This document shows positions 61,811-64,000 of a stretch of 64,000 bases of DNA, piece after piece. Within the stretch, counting starts at the first letter, position 1. Each line of letters begins with the position of its first letter. This DNA comes from Pseudomonas sp. DTU12.3 (GTDB lineage: Bacteria > Pseudomonadota > Gammaproteobacteria > Pseudomonadales > Pseudomonadaceae): contig NZ_CP027218.1 of NCBI RefSeq assembly GCF_004124275.1, positions 5,105,001-5,169,000 on the forward strand, given 5' to 3'. The position numbers were made by a program, and so were the translations under genes. Under the pieces are notes generated by a model. The model was given only the letters and a program-made list of their open reading frames with translations. It did no database searches and was not told the DNA's origin.

Positions 61811-62413
61811 TTACAGGGCAGCAGCGTTCTCGGTCAGGTAGGCAGCAACGCCTTCTGGCGAAGCGTTCATGCCTTTGTCGCCTTTTTTCCAGTTGGCAGG
61901 GCAAACTTCGCCGTGCTCTTCGTGGAATTGCAGAGCGTCGACCAGACGGATCAGCTCTTCCATGTTACGGCCCAGCGGCAGGTCGTTGATGATCTGCGAG
62001 CGAACAACGCCTTTGTCGTCGATCAGGAACGCACCACGGAACGCTACGCCGCCTTCCGACTCAACGTCGTAGGCCTTGGCGATGTCGTGCTTCATGTCGG
62101 CAGCCATGGTGTATTTCACCTGGCCGATGCCGCCATTGTTCACTGGGGTGTTGCGCCATGCGTTGTGAGTGAAGTGCGAGTCGATCGACACAGCGATCAC
62201 TTCAACGTTGCGTGCCTTGAAGTCAGCCATGCGGTTGTCCAGAGCGATCAGCTCGGACGGGCAGACGAAGGTGAAGTCCAGTGGGTAGAAGAACACCAGG
62301 CCGTATTTGCCTTTGATGGCCGAGGACAGGGTGAAGCTGTCAACGATCTCGCCATTGCCGAGTACGGCCGGGACGGTGAAGTCAGGGGCTTGTTTGCCTA
62401 CGAGTACGCTCAT
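61811..62413 (-). CDS. Typical 2-Cys peroxiredoxin (AhpC/TSA family)
   Basis: This is a 200-residue peroxidase that reduces H2O2 and organic peroxides. The peroxidatic Cys51 lies in FTFVCPSE and the resolving Cys171 in GEVCPANW, so it is a typical 2-Cys enzyme. The start MSVLVGKQAPDF follows AGGAGATAT. It lies next to bfd/bfr and likely protects against iron-driven oxidation. It matches PA3529 by position. Confidence 0.93.
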   Translation of the reverse strand: MSVLVGKQAPDFTVPAVLGNGEIVDSFTLSSAIKGKYGLVFFYPLDFTFVCPSELIALDNRMADFKARNVEVIAVSIDSHFTHNAWRNTPVNNGGIGQVKYTMAADMKHDIAKAYDVESEGGVAFRGAFLIDDKGVVRSQIINDLPLGRNMEELIRLVDALQFHEEHGEVCPANWKKGDKGMNASPEGVAAYLTENAAAL

Positions 62414-62657
62414 TGATATCTCCTGGTGTAAAAACTTGAAGTTCAGGGTCCGCGCCAGCCTGCCACCCTCAGGCGACAGCCCTGTGACACGAACCCCCTT
62501 CGCAAGGGCCGACCATCATACACTGCGTTTTTCGCCTGTCCTTAACGGTTTTTTGCAGCAGCGCAACAGACGGCTGCATTTACGGGGCCAGGCAAATTGC
62601 CAGTCACCACCGTTCGTCAGTCACCGCTGTCAATCGGCGAAAGCTTTCCGAAAGCAC

Positions 62658-62676
62658 TTTGACAATCATTCTCGTT
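62658..62676 (-). promoter_or_regulatory. Candidate Fur box upstream of bfd
   Basis: Read on the minus strand, aacgagaatgattgtcaaa matches AATGAGAATGATTCTCATT at 15 of 19 positions. It lies about 50 bases before the bfd start. Iron repression of bfd by Fur is well known in pseudomonads, which supports it. The rest of the 313-base gap (62414-62726) has no gene that I can support. Confidence 0.75.
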
Positions 62677-62726
62677 AACATTAAGATCCATCGCAATTGA
62701 GTCACAACCAGCGACGGTTCTCACTT

Positions 62727-62945
62727 ATGTATGTTTGTCTCTGCACTGGCGTCACCGACGGACAGATCCGCGAAGCGATCTATGAAGGTTGCTGCAGCTA
62801 TAAAGAAGTTCGCCAGGCTACCGGCGTCGCCAGCCAATGCGGCAAATGCGCCTGCCTTGCCAAGGAAGTCGTACGCGAAACCCTGACCAAGCTGCAAACC
62901 GCTCAGGCCGCGATCCCCTATCCGGTAGAATTTACCGCTGCGTAA
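62727..62945 (+). CDS. bfd: Bacterioferritin-associated ferredoxin
   Basis: This is a 72-residue [2Fe-2S] protein that feeds electrons to bacterioferritin to release stored iron. The cluster ligands are Cys4, Cys6, Cys38 and Cys41 (VCLC and CGKC). The ATG at 62727 gives MYVCLCTGVTD, the family start. A Fur-box-like site precedes it and a terminator follows. Confidence 0.95.
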   Translation: MYVCLCTGVTDGQIREAIYEGCCSYKEVRQATGVASQCGKCACLAKEVVRETLTKLQTAQAAIPYPVEFTAA

Positions 62946-62960
62946 TTACCCCTATTTCAA

Positions 62961-62987
62961 AGAACCGGACTAATGTCCGGTTTTTTT
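62961..62987 (+). terminator. Intrinsic terminator of bfd
   Basis: ccggac/gtccgg stem with taat loop, then ttttttt. Confidence 0.92.
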
Positions 62988-63145
62988 ATGCCTGCAAATC
63001 AATCGGTTACGCTCTAGACGCGGAACACAAACATTCTTATTCCGATTAATTTTCATATATTATTCAATAACTTAGGTTTGACACATATAAATACGAAGCT
63101 CAAACTCTGCCGTATATACAGCTATTACAGGGCAGGACTCCGATC

Positions 63146-63619
63146 ATGAAAGGCGACATTACAGTCATCCAGCATCTCAACAAGATCCTTGCCAATGAGC
63201 TGGTCGCGATCAATCAGTACTTCCTGCATGCCCGCATGTATGAAGATTGGGGTCTGAACAAGCTCGGCAAGCACGAATACAAAGAATCCATCGATGAGAT
63301 GAAGCACGCGGACAAGCTGATCAAGCGCATCCTGTTCCTCGAAGGCCTGCCGAACGTGCAGGATCTGGGCAAGCTGCACATCGGCGAGCACACCAAGGAA
63401 ATGCTTGAGTGCGACCTGCGCATCGAGAAGACCGGGCACGCCGACCTGAAGACCGCGATCGCACATTGCGAAACCGTTGGCGACTTCGGTAGCCGTGAAC
63501 TGCTCGAAGACATTCTCGAATCCGAAGAAGAACATATCGACTGGCTGGAAACCCAACTGGGCCTGATCGATAAAGTCGGTCTTGAGAACTATCTGCAGTC
63601 GCAGATGGGCGAAGAGTAG
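63146..63619 (+). CDS. bfr: Bacterioferritin (BfrB-type)
   Basis: This is a 157-residue four-helix bundle that stores iron in 24-mer shells. The ferroxidase ligands Glu18, Glu51, His54, Glu94, Glu127 and His130 and the heme axial Met52 are present. AGGA lies before the ATG. Its stop codon TAG is the first part of a family B REP half-unit. bfd is just upstream, the usual arrangement. Confidence 0.95.
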   Translation: MKGDITVIQHLNKILANELVAINQYFLHARMYEDWGLNKLGKHEYKESIDEMKHADKLIKRILFLEGLPNVQDLGKLHIGEHTKEMLECDLRIEKTGHADLKTAIAHCETVGDFGSRELLEDILESEEEHIDWLETQLGLIDKVGLENYLQSQMGEE

Positions 63620-63644
63620 GAGCTGTCGCAGGCTGCGATCTTTT
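63617..63644. repeat. REP half-unit, family B, overlapping the bfr stop codon
   Basis: taggagctgtcgcaggctgc begins at the bfr TAG and continues to gatctttt. Its partner half lies at 63730-63790, on the other side of a terminator. Confidence 0.8.
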
Positions 63645-63684
63645 CAGATTGCACCGGCAACTTGCAGTAACTTTTCGAACGCAC

Positions 63685-63723
63685 TAAAAAGCCCCGCCCT
63701 CTTTCGAGTGGCGGGGCTTTTTA
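63685..63723. terminator. Terminator between bfr and grxD
   Basis: agccccgcc/ggcggggct stem flanked by aaaaa and ttttta; it can end both converging transcripts. Confidence 0.9.
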
Positions 63724-63729
63724 TTGGCT

Positions 63730-63790
63730 GAAGATCAGAAGATCGGAAGATCAAAAGATCGCAGCCTCGTTTCACTCGACAGCTCCTACC
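63730..63790. repeat. REP half-unit, family B, mosaic with an insertion
   Basis: aaaagatcgcagcctcgttt interrupts the unit with cgtttcact before cgacagctcctacc, and short gatca repeats precede it. Confidence 0.65.
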
Positions 63791-63820
63791 GGAGCAGGAG
63801 GTGTCGCGTGAGACCGAGCG

Positions 63821-64000
63821 TCAGGCTTCGGACTTGTTCGCCGCTGCCGCTTCAACAGCCGCCTTGATGGTGCTTTGCAGCGAACCGTCTGCAGCCATCT
63901 CGGTCATGATGTCGCTACCGCCGACCAGCTCGCCGCCGACCCACAGTTGCGGGAAAGTCGGCCAGTTGGCGTACTTGGGCAGGTTGGCGCGGATTTCCGG
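63821..64000 (-). CDS. grxD: Monothiol glutaredoxin GrxD, C-terminal part
   Basis: Sixty codons up to the window edge give a C-terminus with PEIRANLPKYANWPTFPQLW and VGGELVGGSDIMTEM, then ANKSEA and stop. The glutathione-binding TFPQLW and GGSD parts are conserved. GrxD-type glutaredoxins carry and deliver [2Fe-2S] clusters. The CGFS active site and the start are outside the window. Its place after bfr matches PA3533. Confidence 0.92.
   Translation of the reverse strand, partial: PEIRANLPKYANWPTFPQLWVGGELVGGSDIMTEMAADGSLQSTIKAAVEAAAANKSEA

Overview
The window reads as chromosome of a Pseudomonas of the P. fluorescens group. The codon use is GC-rich. Several blocks have the gene order I remember from P. 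aeruginosa PAO1 (argP-ACT-lysE-sodB-bifA; icmP to mexVW; wapQ-orf222-colS-colR; groEL-groES-fxsA; rnf-nth-PA3496; argG-motY-pyrC-rnt-prx-bfd-bfr-grxD). Inverted REP repeats typical of fluorescent pseudomonads sit in most intergenic gaps. I call three families: A (gtgggagcgggcttgctcgc and the taggagtgagcctgctcgc variant), B (taggagctgccgcaggctgc) and C (gtggcgaggggatttatcc). I saw no tRNA, rRNA, insertion sequence, prophage or CRISPR array.

Layout. 1-5.8 kb: alpha-ketoglutarate-type permease behind a sigma54-like promoter, a COG4705 membrane protein, a small secreted repeat protein, a flavin reductase, a monooxygenase-like pair and an AraC regulator. 5.9-10.1 kb: 2-ketoarginine decarboxylase plus aldehyde dehydrogenase with a divergent LysR regulator. 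10.2-18.3 kb: oxidoreductase, MBL-fold protein with LysR regulator, pobR/pobA for 4-hydroxybenzoate, DHA2 exporter, periplasmic Cache protein. 18.5-25.9 kb: coiled-coil membrane protein, epimerase, argP/ACT/lysE, sodB, bifA. 26-36 kb: iron-linked imelysin/di-heme locus and a MexVW-like RND pump. 36-42.7 kb: wapQ-orf222, colS-colR, an LTA-synthase-like enzyme and a PAP2 phosphatase, an envelope-maintenance cluster. 42.9-50.9 kb: groESL, fxsA, a HugZ-like protein, SDR, mrp, metG. 51-57.5 kb: an unusual rnfABDGE-nth operon without rnfC, PA3496-like protein, an orphan response regulator and an unknown membrane protein. 57.6-64 kb: argG, motY, pyrC-rnt, peroxiredoxin, bfd, bfr and the 3' end of grxD.

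Two observations stand out. First, the Rnf operon has no RnfC, its RnfB lacks the N-terminal membrane anchor and carries a long repeat-bearing C-terminal tail, and three of the four cysteines expected to hold the RnfA/RnfE intramembrane [2Fe-2S] cluster are replaced; yet the five genes are intact and translationally coupled to nth. This looks like a remodelled, maintained redox module rather than decay. Second, three sites resembling the ColR box (YYNASNNYTTTTTCAC) lie 69, 70 and 71 bases upstream of three genes in the correct orientation: orf222-wapQ, the LTA-synthase-like gene, and, 35 kb away, the COG4705 membrane protein gene. They predict a local ColR regulon devoted to the cell envelope.
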